Source: Micrococcaceae bacterium UBA4005
Lineage (GTDB): Bacteria; Actinomycetota; Actinomycetes; Actinomycetales; Micrococcaceae
Direction of reading: 5' to 3'
Assembly (NCBI GenBank): GCA_002384315.1
Contig: DGBL01000045.1
Location: 1-8,375, forward strand
DNA: 8,375 nucleotides
Below are positions 1 to 6,309 of this stretch, piece after piece. The first letter of the stretch is position 1. Each line of letters opens with the position of its first letter. A program made the position numbers and the translations under genes. The notes under the pieces are model-generated. The model did no database searches and was not told where the DNA came from. It was given only the letters and a program-made list of their open reading frames with translations.

Positions 1-860
1 GCGAGAACGTCGGCGTGCCCGCCGAGCTCTTCGAGCTCATGGGCCAGTTCTGCGAGCTCGGCTCCGCCAGCCATCTGGGCGGTGAGCTCATCGAGGGTGA
101 TGTCCTTCTTGTCGTAGTATCCGATGGACTTACCGCGTTTGAGCAGCAGGAATCGATCACCAACCGGATACGCGTGGTGCGGGTTGTGGGTGATGAAAAT
201 GACCCCCAGCCCACGGTCGCGGGCCTGCAGAATATAGCGGAGCACGACGCCGGACTGCTTAACTCCGAGTGCCGCAGTGGGTTCGTCCAGAATGAGCACC
301 TTCGCCCCGAAGTAGACTGCGCGCGCGATGGCCACGCATTGACGTTCACCGCCGGATAGCTGGCCGATGGGCTGGTCGACATCGCGCAGGTCGATCCCCA
401 TATCCGCCAGTTCCTGCTTGGTGATCTTTTTCATCTGGTCGATATCCAGGCTCTTGAAGACCCCGAATCCGCGCGTGAGCTCGGATCCCAGGAAGAAATT
501 GCGCCAGATCGGCATCAGTGGCACGACGGCCAGATCCTGGTACACAGTCGCAATTCCGCAGTCGAGTGCCTCCCGAGGGGACGAAAACTGCCGTTCCTGG
601 CCCATGACCGCGAGCGTCCCCTCATCATGCTGATGGAGCCCGGCAATGATCTTGATCAGCGTGGACTTCCCCGCTCCGTTGTCACCAAGCACACAAGTCA
701 CGCGGCCGTTGTCCACCGCCATGGTCACGTCGCTGAGCGCAATGATGTTCCCATAGTGTTTGCCCACGTGATCAAGCTGAAGCAGATGCACCGCGCGGTC
801 CGTCAACGGATCCTTTTCGTTCCTCAACAGGACTTTATTGCTGATGGGTTCGGGGTTCAT
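1..860 (-). CDS. Sugar/polyol ABC transporter ATP-binding protein, single-domain (FrcA-like), 3' end cut by the window edge
   Basis: This is the cytoplasmic ATPase of a sugar-type ABC importer; it powers the permease and binding protein encoded upstream. The 286 codons in the window contain a full nucleotide-binding domain: Walker [10 protein letters not shown] (residues 59-67), Q-loop Q108 in VYQDL, signature LSGGERQ (168-174), Walker B VLILDEP with D192 and E193, and H-loop H225 in FITHN. The frame leaves the window after a Glu/Leu-rich tail ([13 protein letters not shown]), where single-domain proteins of this class usually end, so probably few residues are missing. RbsA and MglA carry two fused ATPase domains of about 500 residues; this protein looks like the one-domain FrcA type, though a second domain beyond the edge cannot be excluded. 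The ATG lies 18 bp after the permease stop, preceded by AAGGGA and GGAGAG. About 27 residues precede the domain proper. Substrate is inferred from context as inositol or a related polyol. Confidence 0.93.
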   Translation of the reverse strand, partial: MNPEPISNKVLLRNEKDPLTDRAVHLLQLDHVGKHYGNIIALSDVTMAVDNGRVTCVLGDNGAGKSTLIKIIAGLHQHDEGTLAVMGQERQFSSPREALDCGIATVYQDLAVVPLMPIWRNFFLGSELTRGFGVFKSLDIDQMKKITKQELADMGIDLRDVDQPIGQLSGGERQCVAIARAVYFGAKVLILDEPTAALGVKQSGVVLRYILQARDRGLGVIFITHNPHHAYPVGDRFLLLKRGKSIGYYDKKDITLDELTAQMAGGAELAELAHELEELGGHADVL

Positions 861-878
861 GCTCTCCAGTCCCTTCGA

Positions 879-1931
879 TTACTTCAGGTCGGCGCGGCGC
901 TTGACCACGAGGTTCACGATGGTGGCCACCAGCAACATAAGGCCAAGGAAGAACTTGAACCAGTCGGGGTTCCACTCCGCGTAGACGATTCCTTTGTTCG
1001 CCATGCCGAAGATAAATGCCCCGATCGCTCCACCGACCGCCGAGCCGTAGCCTCCGGTTAGCAGGCACCCGCCGATGACGGCGGCGATGATGTAGAGGAA
1101 TTCGTTACCGACGCCCTCTCCCGATTGGACAGCATCAAAGGCGAAGAGGTTGTGCATCCCCAAGATCCAGCCGCAGAACCCAACCCCCATGAACAGACCG
1201 ATTTTCGTGGCAGTGACGGGCACCCCCACAGCGCGCGCCGCGTTGGCATCCCCACCGACAGCAAAGATCCAGTTCCCCACCGTGGTGCGGAGCAGGATCC
1301 AGGAGGCAATGAGCACGAGCACGAGCCAAAAGAACACGGTGACCTTCACATTCACTCCGCCCATCGTGACGGAGGAGGCGAAAATGGCGCGGGCCGAGTC
1401 GAATCCGTCCATTTGGGAGATTTTCGGCGAGGACACGCTGTCACCGATGGCGCGGGTCAGCGCCAGGTTCAGCCCTGCGAGCATCAGGAAAGTTGCAAGG
1501 GTGACGATAAAACTCGGGAGCTGGGTCTTGATGAGTATCCAGCCGTTGATAAAGCCGATCAGCAACGAGACCAGCAGTGCCAGCAGCACTCCGACCCACA
1601 CGTTCATCCCGAAATACCAGCTGAAGAGTGAGGCTGAAAGCGCGGAACTGATGACGGCGACTCCTGTCGAGAGGTCAAACTCGCCCCCGATCATCAGCAA
1701 CGAGACGCCAACCGCCATGATGCCAATCGTGGAGGAACCGTAGAGAACTGTCGCAAAGGATGAGGGCTGCAGGAAGGTCGGAGCCACGAGTGCGAAAAAG
1801 GCGAACAGTGCTATCGCGCCCACCAGTGCACCGATCTCAGGGCGTCCGAGCAGTTTCGAAAACGTGCTCTTCTGCCCCATGCGTTCGTCGGCGGTTCGTG
1901 CGCCGGGCGGCGTAAGGGTCGCGTTACTCAT
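879..1931 (-). CDS. Sugar/polyol ABC transporter permease (RbsC/FrcC type)
   Basis: This is the membrane permease of the importer. The 350-residue protein is very hydrophobic, with about eight to ten predicted membrane segments after a polar N-terminus of roughly 30 residues. Two hallmarks of the RbsC/BPD_transp_2 family are visible: GGEFDLSTG (82-90), matching the family's GG-DLS-G loop, and VGGDANAARAVGV (225-237), the cytoplasmic loop that contacts the ATPase. Its length is normal for the family. The ATG is preceded by GAGGAG nine bases upstream, a good ribosome binding site. It is the middle gene of the binding protein-permease-ATPase operon, 77 bp after the binding-protein stop and 18 bp before the ATPase start. 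Substrate cannot be read from the sequence; inositol is inferred from the divergent GntR regulator and iolB. Confidence 0.95.
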   Translation of the reverse strand: MSNATLTPPGARTADERMGQKSTFSKLLGRPEIGALVGAIALFAFFALVAPTFLQPSSFATVLYGSSTIGIMAVGVSLLMIGGEFDLSTGVAVISSALSASLFSWYFGMNVWVGVLLALLVSLLIGFINGWILIKTQLPSFIVTLATFLMLAGLNLALTRAIGDSVSSPKISQMDGFDSARAIFASSVTMGGVNVKVTVFFWLVLVLIASWILLRTTVGNWIFAVGGDANAARAVGVPVTATKIGLFMGVGFCGWILGMHNLFAFDAVQSGEGVGNEFLYIIAAVIGGCLLTGGYGSAVGGAIGAFIFGMANKGIVYAEWNPDWFKFFLGLMLLVATIVNLVVKRRADLK

Positions 1932-1952
1932 TTATCTGGTCTCCTCGGTGCG

Positions 1953-1995
1953 CCGGCACGGAGGCTGGCTGCGGTTGGGCCGGCCTCCGCGCCGG
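1953..1995 (-). promoter_or_regulatory. Intergenic stem-loop between binding-protein and permease genes
   Basis: An inverted repeat with 13-base arms (1953-1965 and 1983-1995) and a 17-base loop. On the minus-strand transcript the arms are CCGGCGCGGAGGC and GCCTCCGTGCCGG, pairing fully with one G-U wobble. It begins 13 bases after the binding-protein stop codon and ends 21 bases before the permease ATG. No T-run follows, so it is not a classic intrinsic terminator. Strong hairpins in this position are known in other importer operons to protect the binding-protein mRNA or reduce downstream expression. That role is inferred here. Confidence 0.6.
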
Positions 1996-2008
1996 TAACA
2001 AAAGGAAT

Positions 2009-3004
2009 CTAGCGGATTCCTGCGTTCGCGAATTCGAGGACGTCCGGAGCCGACTCAGCGTCGACAATGGTCGGTCCCGTCAGCACTGGTTCCCCGCCGC
2101 CGATCTTGAACCCGCCGCGCTTGACCTGCCACAAGGCGTCAACTGATCCGTAGCCCTGCAGCCATGGCTGCTGGTCGACAGTGAAGATGATCTCTCCGTC
2201 CACAATCTTCTGGGCCAGTTCGGCATTCATATCGAAGCTTGCAACCTTGGCAGAGCTGCCTGATTCTCCGACTGAACTCAGCAGCGTCAGGGTAATCGGG
2301 GCGCCGAGCCCAATAATGACGTCGGCGTCCTTGGTGGCCTGGAGCTTGGCGGTCGCCGTTGAGGCTACGGCTGTCATATCCTGACCGTTGACGTAGAGGA
2401 TCTCAGACCCGGGGACCTTGGCCTTCACACCAGCACAACGGTTCTCCAGGCCAACGTGGCCCTGCTGCTGGATGACGCAGATGGGGTGTTTGAAACCCAT
2501 CTCGGCGAGCCGGTCGCCTACCGCTTCGCCAGCGAGTTTCTCGTTCGAACCAAAGTGGGTGAAAGCTCCGAGCGCTGCGGAAACGTCTTCTCCCGCATTC
2601 AGGGTGACGACGGGGATGCCTGCGTCAACGGCTTTCCTAATGGCGTCCTTGAGTGCATCCGGCGTCGCGAGCGTGGTGGCGATGCCGTCCACTTTCTGGT
2701 CGACCGCCTGTTCAATCAATTGTGCCTGGCGCCCTCCTTCGGGGTCCGAAGTGTACAGCAACTCGACGTTATCCTTCGCTGCCGCCTCCTCCGCACCCTT
2801 GCGGACGATGTCCCAGAAGGTGTCACCACCGGATGCGTGAGTGATGAGAGCGACCTTCATACGCTCGGTCTCAACCACTTGGCCGCCCTCAGTCCCGGCA
2901 TCTACCGGCTCGCGCCCTCCACTGCTGGAACAGGCGGCAAGCATGAACAAGGGAACGAGCGTGATGCCGACTACGGCCTTGCGCCATGCACACTGTTTCG
3001 TCAC
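2009..3004 (-). CDS. Sugar/polyol ABC transporter substrate-binding lipoprotein
   Basis: This is the extracytoplasmic solute receptor of the importer, anchored to the membrane by lipid. The 331-residue protein starts with a lipoprotein signal peptide: basic residues, a hydrophobic core (about 11-22) and lipobox LAAC with C25 as the lipidated residue. A Ser/Gly-rich linker follows, then a periplasmic-binding type I fold (Peripla_BP_4, about 49-300). Family-typical stretches are VALITHASGGDTFW (51-64), DGIATTLATPDAL (106-118), ASFDMN (255-260) with a likely ligand-binding Asp258, and FTVDQQPWLQGY (274-285). C176 and C190 could form a disulfide on the exported domain. The start is GTG, chosen because AAAGGAG sits six bases upstream and because this start yields the intact signal peptide. 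It is the first gene of the operon, divergent from the GntR gene. Ligand unknown; inositol or a related polyol is inferred from iolB nearby. Confidence 0.94.
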   Translation of the reverse strand: MTKQCAWRKAVVGITLVPLFMLAACSSSGGREPVDAGTEGGQVVETERMKVALITHASGGDTFWDIVRKGAEEAAAKDNVELLYTSDPEGGRQAQLIEQAVDQKVDGIATTLATPDALKDAIRKAVDAGIPVVTLNAGEDVSAALGAFTHFGSNEKLAGEAVGDRLAEMGFKHPICVIQQQGHVGLENRCAGVKAKVPGSEILYVNGQDMTAVASTATAKLQATKDADVIIGLGAPITLTLLSSVGESGSSAKVASFDMNAELAQKIVDGEIIFTVDQQPWLQGYGSVDALWQVKRGGFKIGGGEPVLTGPTIVDAESAPDVLEFANAGIR

Positions 3005-3096
3005 GAGAATCTCCTTTAGTTCGCGAATCGCCTCTTCCGGCGTGGTCGCCGGTCGCTATAAAGTGCGCCAGCGGCGCCAACCGGTTCCTGCACTCC

Positions 3097-3125
3097 ATCA
3101 TCGTGACTCACCTCACACATGTCAA
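3097..3125 (-). promoter_or_regulatory. Candidate promoter for the transporter operon
   Basis: On the minus strand a perfect TTGACA (3125-3120) is followed after 17 bases by GATGAT (3102-3097), which matches four of six -10 positions. Transcription would begin near 3090, giving a leader of about 85 bases before the binding-protein GTG. The first operator-like site lies just upstream of this -35 box. This is a pattern match only. Confidence 0.45.
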
Positions 3126-3130
3126 TCGTA

Positions 3131-3140
3131 TGTTAGGACA
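3131..3140 (-). promoter_or_regulatory. IolR-type operator site 1
   Basis: The minus strand reads TGTCCTAACA, which fits every position of KGWCHTRACA, the binding motif I recall for the GntR-type repressor IolR of Corynebacterium glutamicum. It differs from site 2 at one base (A for G). It lies five bases upstream of the candidate -35 box of the transporter promoter. An 8-bp palindrome, ACATATGT (3138-3145), overlaps its edge. The neighbouring GntR protein is the obvious candidate to bind it. Confidence 0.55.
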
Positions 3141-3183
3141 TATGTACATCTACGGACCGAGTGCCGGCAGGCCCAATTTCGCC

Positions 3184-3192
3184 TGCTATGAT
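3184..3192 (+). promoter_or_regulatory. Candidate extended -10 promoter for gntR-iolB
   Basis: TGCTATGAT is an extended -10 element: TGn followed by TATGAT, five of six matches to TATAAT. The expected -35 region (3164-3169, CCGGCA) is weak, as is usual for extended -10 promoters. Transcription would start near 3199, about 120 bases before gntR, and operator site 2 would lie at roughly +14 to +23, a position suited to repression. Confidence 0.4.
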
Positions 3193-3211
3193 CGCAATCA
3201 CAGACTAGGCA

Positions 3212-3221
3212 TGTCCTGACA
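3212..3221 (+). promoter_or_regulatory. IolR-type operator site 2
   Basis: TGTCCTGACA matches every position of the recalled IolR consensus KGWCHTRACA and repeats site 1 in inverted orientation with one difference. With one more flanking base, the shared core is 11 bp. It lies between the candidate gntR promoter and the gntR start, so a bound repressor could block transcription of gntR-iolB, meaning autoregulation. Confidence 0.55.
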
Positions 3222-3318
3222 AGCAAACATATTCGCCGTTGGACTATTGCTCGTTCCGTCATGGCTGAGTAGTCAATACCCGCGACCGGTCAATATCCCT
3301 GATCGCCAGTGAAGGAGA

Positions 3319-4068
3319 ATGATTCGAGCCGTGGCCTCCCTCAGCCTGAACATCGACCGCTCGTCGCCCGTTCCCTTGTACCATCAGGTGGTCCAGGGCA
3401 TCGAGTCCGCCATCCGGAGCGGGGAATTGGTGCCAGGTACCCGCCTCGACAACGAAATCGAGCTTGCCGCCCGGCTCAACCTGTCCCGGCCGACCATGCG
3501 CAAAGCCATGGATGAACTGGTCAGATCAGGGCTGCTGGTGCGCAAGCGTGGCGTCGGCACGCAAGTGGTTGCCAGCCAAGTGCGTCGGCATCTGGAGCTT
3601 TCCAGCCTCTTTGACGATCTGCAACGCGGCGGCAGCAAACCCACCACCGAGGTGCTCACCTTCTCCCACACTGCAGCTGACGAGCGGATCCGCGAAACGC
3701 TTCAGTTACCGCCCGACGCGTTGATCTACCACTTCACCCGGCTCCGTAAAATGAACGGCAAGCCGTTAGCACTGATGGAAAACTGGGTCCGCGACGACAT
3801 CACCGAGATTGACGAATCGTCCCTGGGTTCACGCGGACTCTATGAGATTCTCCGCACCGCAGGGGTGAACTTCCGGCTGGCGAACCAGCGCATCGGGGCC
3901 GTCCGGGCGGACGACGAACAAGCCGTGCTCCTGCAGGCAGAACCAGGGGCCGCCCTGGTGACCATGGAGCGAACCGCAGTGGATGACACGGGACGGCAAG
4001 TGGAAACCGGAAGGCACGCGTATCGCGCCGATTCCTACAGCTTCGAGATGACCCTCGTGCAACGCTGA
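3319..4068 (+). CDS. GntR-family transcriptional regulator (HutC/UTRA subfamily), probable inositol regulator
   Basis: A cytoplasmic ligand-responsive DNA-binding regulator of 249 residues. Residues about 15-85 form the GntR winged helix: PLYHQVVQGIESAI, then the recognition helix region NLSRPTMRKAMDEL (54-67) and the wing RKRGVGTQV (75-83). Residues about 95-245 form a UTRA effector-binding domain, with typical FTRLRKMNGKPLALMENWV (139-157) and an aromatic tail RADSYSFEM. The start is uncertain: ATG at 3319 is only one base after AAGGAG, while GTG at 3331 lies 13 bases after it and would give MASLSLNIDRSSPVPLYHQV, a common beginning in this family. An in-frame stop at 3310 excludes anything longer. 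iolB follows after 36 bp, so the two are probably co-transcribed. The two operator sites upstream fit the known inositol repressor motif, so an IolR-like role is inferred; the inducer is unknown. Confidence 0.93.
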   Translation: MIRAVASLSLNIDRSSPVPLYHQVVQGIESAIRSGELVPGTRLDNEIELAARLNLSRPTMRKAMDELVRSGLLVRKRGVGTQVVASQVRRHLELSSLFDDLQRGGSKPTTEVLTFSHTAADERIRETLQLPPDALIYHFTRLRKMNGKPLALMENWVRDDITEIDESSLGSRGLYEILRTAGVNFRLANQRIGAVRADDEQAVLLQAEPGAALVTMERTAVDDTGRQVETGRHAYRADSYSFEMTLVQR

Positions 4069-4104
4069 CCCGCCAGAACGCCCACATCGAAAGGCAGTAA
4101 CAGG

Positions 4105-4995
4105 ATGAGCGACTGGGTTTTCCCCCGCGGCACGGCCGCTGACGGAGTATGGGAGGTCTCCCTCGGCCCGGATTCACCGGCCGAGGTTCCAGGCTGGGCT
4201 TACACGGGGCTAAAGGTCGCCACCCTGGCGGCCGGCGAGTCCGTGGCGCTCCCGGCGGGTCCCCTGGAGCGGCTCGTTATCCCGCTCAGCGGCGCATTCA
4301 CCGTCCGTGTCGACGGTGCAGAGTTCGCCCTGCGCGGTCGACACTCGGTCTTTGCGGGGCCTTCTGATGTTTTTTACAGCGGAGTCGGAACGTCGCTTGT
4401 GGTGAGTTCAACCGGTGGCGGCCGCGTAGCAATCGCCTCCGCTCCAGCCCAGGTCCCCCACCCGTCGCGGGTAGTGAGAGCCGAGGAAATCCCGGTGGAA
4501 CTTCGGGGGGCGGGAAACTGCTCCCGCCAGGTGCACAACTTCGGCACCCCCGCCGTGTTGGAGGCAGACCGGTTCATCGTGTGCGAAGTGCTGACCCCAG
4601 CCGGAAACTGGTCCTCCTATCCGCCGCACAAACACGATCGAGACCGGGACGGCGAGACCAGCCTGGAAGAGATCTACTATTTTGAGACGCAGATCGCTGC
4701 GGGCTCATCTGCCCCCGCCGACGTCGACGCCGTTGGCTACCAACGCGTCTATGCCTCGGACGAGCGGCCTATTGACGTCACCGCCGAGGTGCGCACCGGC
4801 GACGTCGTCTTGGTGCCTTACGGTTGGCACGGCCCGGCCATGGCGGCGCCCGGCTACGACCTCTACTACCTGAACGTCATGGCTGGGCCGGGTCCGGTCC
4901 GCAAGTGGCTGATCAGCGATGATCCGCATCATGGTTGGGTTCGCCGGACCTGGGAAGGCCGGGACGTTGATCCCCGACTACCGTTCGGCGCATAG
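4105..4995 (+). CDS. iolB: 5-deoxy-glucuronate isomerase (IolB)
   Basis: A cytoplasmic enzyme of myo-inositol catabolism that isomerises 5-deoxy-D-glucuronate to 2-deoxy-5-keto-D-gluconate, the substrate of the IolC kinase. The 296-residue protein has the bicupin fold of the KduI/IolB family and normal length. Metal-binding and hallmark residues are present: SYPPHKHD (171-178) with H175 and H177, LEEIYYF (187-193) with the Glu ligand, and VPYGWHGP (237-244) with H242. The C-terminal signature APGYDLYYLNVMAGPGP (248-264) and DDPHHGWVR (272-280) complete the match. The ATG is preceded by AAAGG ten bases upstream. It lies 36 bp after gntR and is the only catabolic iol gene in the window; iolC, iolD, iolE and iolG must lie elsewhere if the pathway is complete. 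It converges on the next gene with 21 bp between stops. Confidence 0.95.
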   Translation: MSDWVFPRGTAADGVWEVSLGPDSPAEVPGWAYTGLKVATLAAGESVALPAGPLERLVIPLSGAFTVRVDGAEFALRGRHSVFAGPSDVFYSGVGTSLVVSSTGGGRVAIASAPAQVPHPSRVVRAEEIPVELRGAGNCSRQVHNFGTPAVLEADRFIVCEVLTPAGNWSSYPPHKHDRDRDGETSLEEIYYFETQIAAGSSAPADVDAVGYQRVYASDERPIDVTAEVRTGDVVLVPYGWHGPAMAAPGYDLYYLNVMAGPGPVRKWLISDDPHHGWVRRTWEGRDVDPRLPFGA

Positions 4996-5016
4996 CGGCA
5001 CCTGGCCATGTATCCG

Positions 5017-6309
5017 TCAGTTGCTAAACGCGGCTGTCCGCGCAATCCCGTCGTAGCCGCCGTCAGGCTCGCCGAGGCCAAAGAGCGCACCGACAGTGGG
5101 GGCGACGTCAACAGTCCTGGCTGGTTCCGAGGACACGCGGCCCCGCGCGACCCGGGCGCTACCGCCGCCGATGAAGAACGGGATGGGCTCTGTTGCAGGG
5201 TGGCCGTGGTTGCCGGGGATTGGGTTGGACACCACGTACGGGTCAGAGAACCGCCAGCCCGCGCGGCAGGTGGCCACCAGATCCCCGGCCGCCGGTCCCA
5301 GCCTCAGGTCCGCGGGTGCTGTGACCGCCAGCACCCCAGGATGGGCCCGCACCAGTGCGGAGATCTCGGCCAGAGCGGCGTCGCGGCTATTCATGTCCCC
5401 GGTCCAGTAGAGCAGATCCGCACCGCCGTTTTGCGCGATTACCAGCTGCGAGCGAAGGTCGGGGCGCTGCTGCAGGATCAGATCCACGGAGATGACATTG
5501 CTGGGGACGGACCAATCCATGGAATGATCCGCGAGAACAAACACGACACTGGTGTCCCAGCGTCCGGTAACCGTCAGATGGTCCACGAACCGGCCAATCT
5601 GCTCATCGGTGGAGGCGAGGGCAGCGGTCCGGGCTGCCTGCAGCGTGGTCCCGCTGAGATCGCTGTGGCCCAGCCGGTCAATATCGCCCAGATTCGTGAA
5701 GACCAGGTCCGGATCCACCGAATCGACCATGGCGATCAGCGCGTCCATCGTGGCCGTGTCGGGGGCATGCGCAGTGAGCGGCAGCAGTGGCGCCGGTTCC
5801 CACTGGTAAGTGGCGCGGCCGTGAAAGATCCCGTATAGGTATTCCTTGCTCAGCACGGTACCGGTGGTACCCCCAGCAGCATTGAGACGTTCCAGGATCG
5901 TCGGAAAGACCAGGTCGGAGGGCCGGTCGAGGTCCCGCTGAAGGCCCTCGGCACGATCATAGATCCTGTTCGCCGGAACCCCGGTGCGGTCCGGCCGTGC
6001 ACCGGTCATCATCATCACGTGGTTCGGGATGGTTTCCATCACCGGTAGGGAGCGCGCGGCGGGGAACGCTGTTCCTCCGCTGCGCAGCGCGGCCAGGCGC
6101 GGGGTGAGCGTTCGGGTGATTTCATCCGGGCGGCATCCGTCGACCACCAGGACATAGGCGCGCACGCGTTCGCCTGCGGCAGGGACGGGAGGCCTGCCCC
6201 AGGCAGCGCTGGCGGTGCCGGAGAGGACGACGGCGGCGCCTCCTGCGACTCCTAGCCGCAGGAACTGGCGGCGGCTGGCGGGGTACGGGGCGGGGGCGGC
6301 GGAGCTCAT
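5017..6309 (-). CDS. Tat-exported alkaline phosphatase-superfamily enzyme, nucleotide pyrophosphatase/phosphodiesterase (NPP) type
   Basis: A 430-residue exported hydrolase of phosphate esters. It begins with a twin-arginine signal (SRRQFLRLG, 12-20) and a hydrophobic Ala/Gly segment ending near SAAWG. The mature part fits type I phosphodiesterase/nucleotide pyrophosphatase (PF01663), with the expected two-zinc site: D57 in VVDGCRPDE, nucleophile T93 in ETIPNH, D211 and H215 in DRLGH, D261-H262 in ADHSMDW, and H368 in GNHGH. N96 is the usual partner near the nucleophile. All key residues are intact, so activity is expected; the substrate (nucleotide, phospholipid headgroup or other diester) cannot be read. 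Its ATG overlaps the phoD stop as ATGA and the upstream ribosome binding site is weak, so translation is probably coupled to phoD. Joint phosphorus scavenging with PhoD is inferred. Confidence 0.9.
   Translation of the reverse strand: MSSAAPAPYPASRRQFLRLGVAGGAAVVLSGTASAAWGRPPVPAAGERVRAYVLVVDGCRPDEITRTLTPRLAALRSGGTAFPAARSLPVMETIPNHVMMMTGARPDRTGVPANRIYDRAEGLQRDLDRPSDLVFPTILERLNAAGGTTGTVLSKEYLYGIFHGRATYQWEPAPLLPLTAHAPDTATMDALIAMVDSVDPDLVFTNLGDIDRLGHSDLSGTTLQAARTAALASTDEQIGRFVDHLTVTGRWDTSVVFVLADHSMDWSVPSNVISVDLILQQRPDLRSQLVIAQNGGADLLYWTGDMNSRDAALAEISALVRAHPGVLAVTAPADLRLGPAAGDLVATCRAGWRFSDPYVVSNPIPGNHGHPATEPIPFFIGGGSARVARGRVSSEPARTVDVAPTVGALFGLGEPDGGYDGIARTAAFSN

Larger units (their letters stand above)
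3005..3318. other. Divergent control region between transporter operon and gntR-iolB
   Basis: A 314-bp stretch without a gene, visibly richer in A+T in its middle (about 3110-3290) than the flanking coding DNA. It holds the ribosome binding sites of both divergent genes (AAAGGAG for the binding protein, AAGGAG for gntR), candidate promoters in both directions and two copies of a 10-bp operator-like sequence 81 bp apart, listed separately. The parts nearest each gene (3020-3095 and 3235-3305) show nothing else I can support. Confidence 0.85.

Noticed and set aside
168..184. Glu in the ATPase signature (LSGGERQ, residues 168-174) considered as an unusual variant
   Set aside because: LSGGERQ is common in sugar-type ABC ATPases and implies no loss of function.
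627..1743. Several plus-strand open frames of 140-200 codons across the ATPase and permease genes
   Set aside because: They lie opposite clear ABC transporter genes and their translations lack hydrophobic segments or motifs. They reflect codon bias on the other strand.
3138..3145. Palindrome ACATATGT considered as a separate operator
   Set aside because: It is short, occurs once and overlaps the better-supported operator site 1, so there is no independent support.
5029..5042. Small hairpin CGCGG-CTGT-CCGCG near the convergent stops of iolB and the NPP-type gene, considered as a terminator
   Set aside because: The stem is only 5 bp, it lies inside coding sequence and no T-run follows on either strand. 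The 21-bp gap itself (4996-5016) has no hairpin.
5008..5838. A 276-codon open frame on the plus strand opposite the NPP-type phosphatase
   Set aside because: It is antisense to a gene with a complete catalytic motif set and a Tat signal; the translation is Arg/Gly/His-rich with no recognisable motif, typical of a shadow frame in GC-rich DNA.
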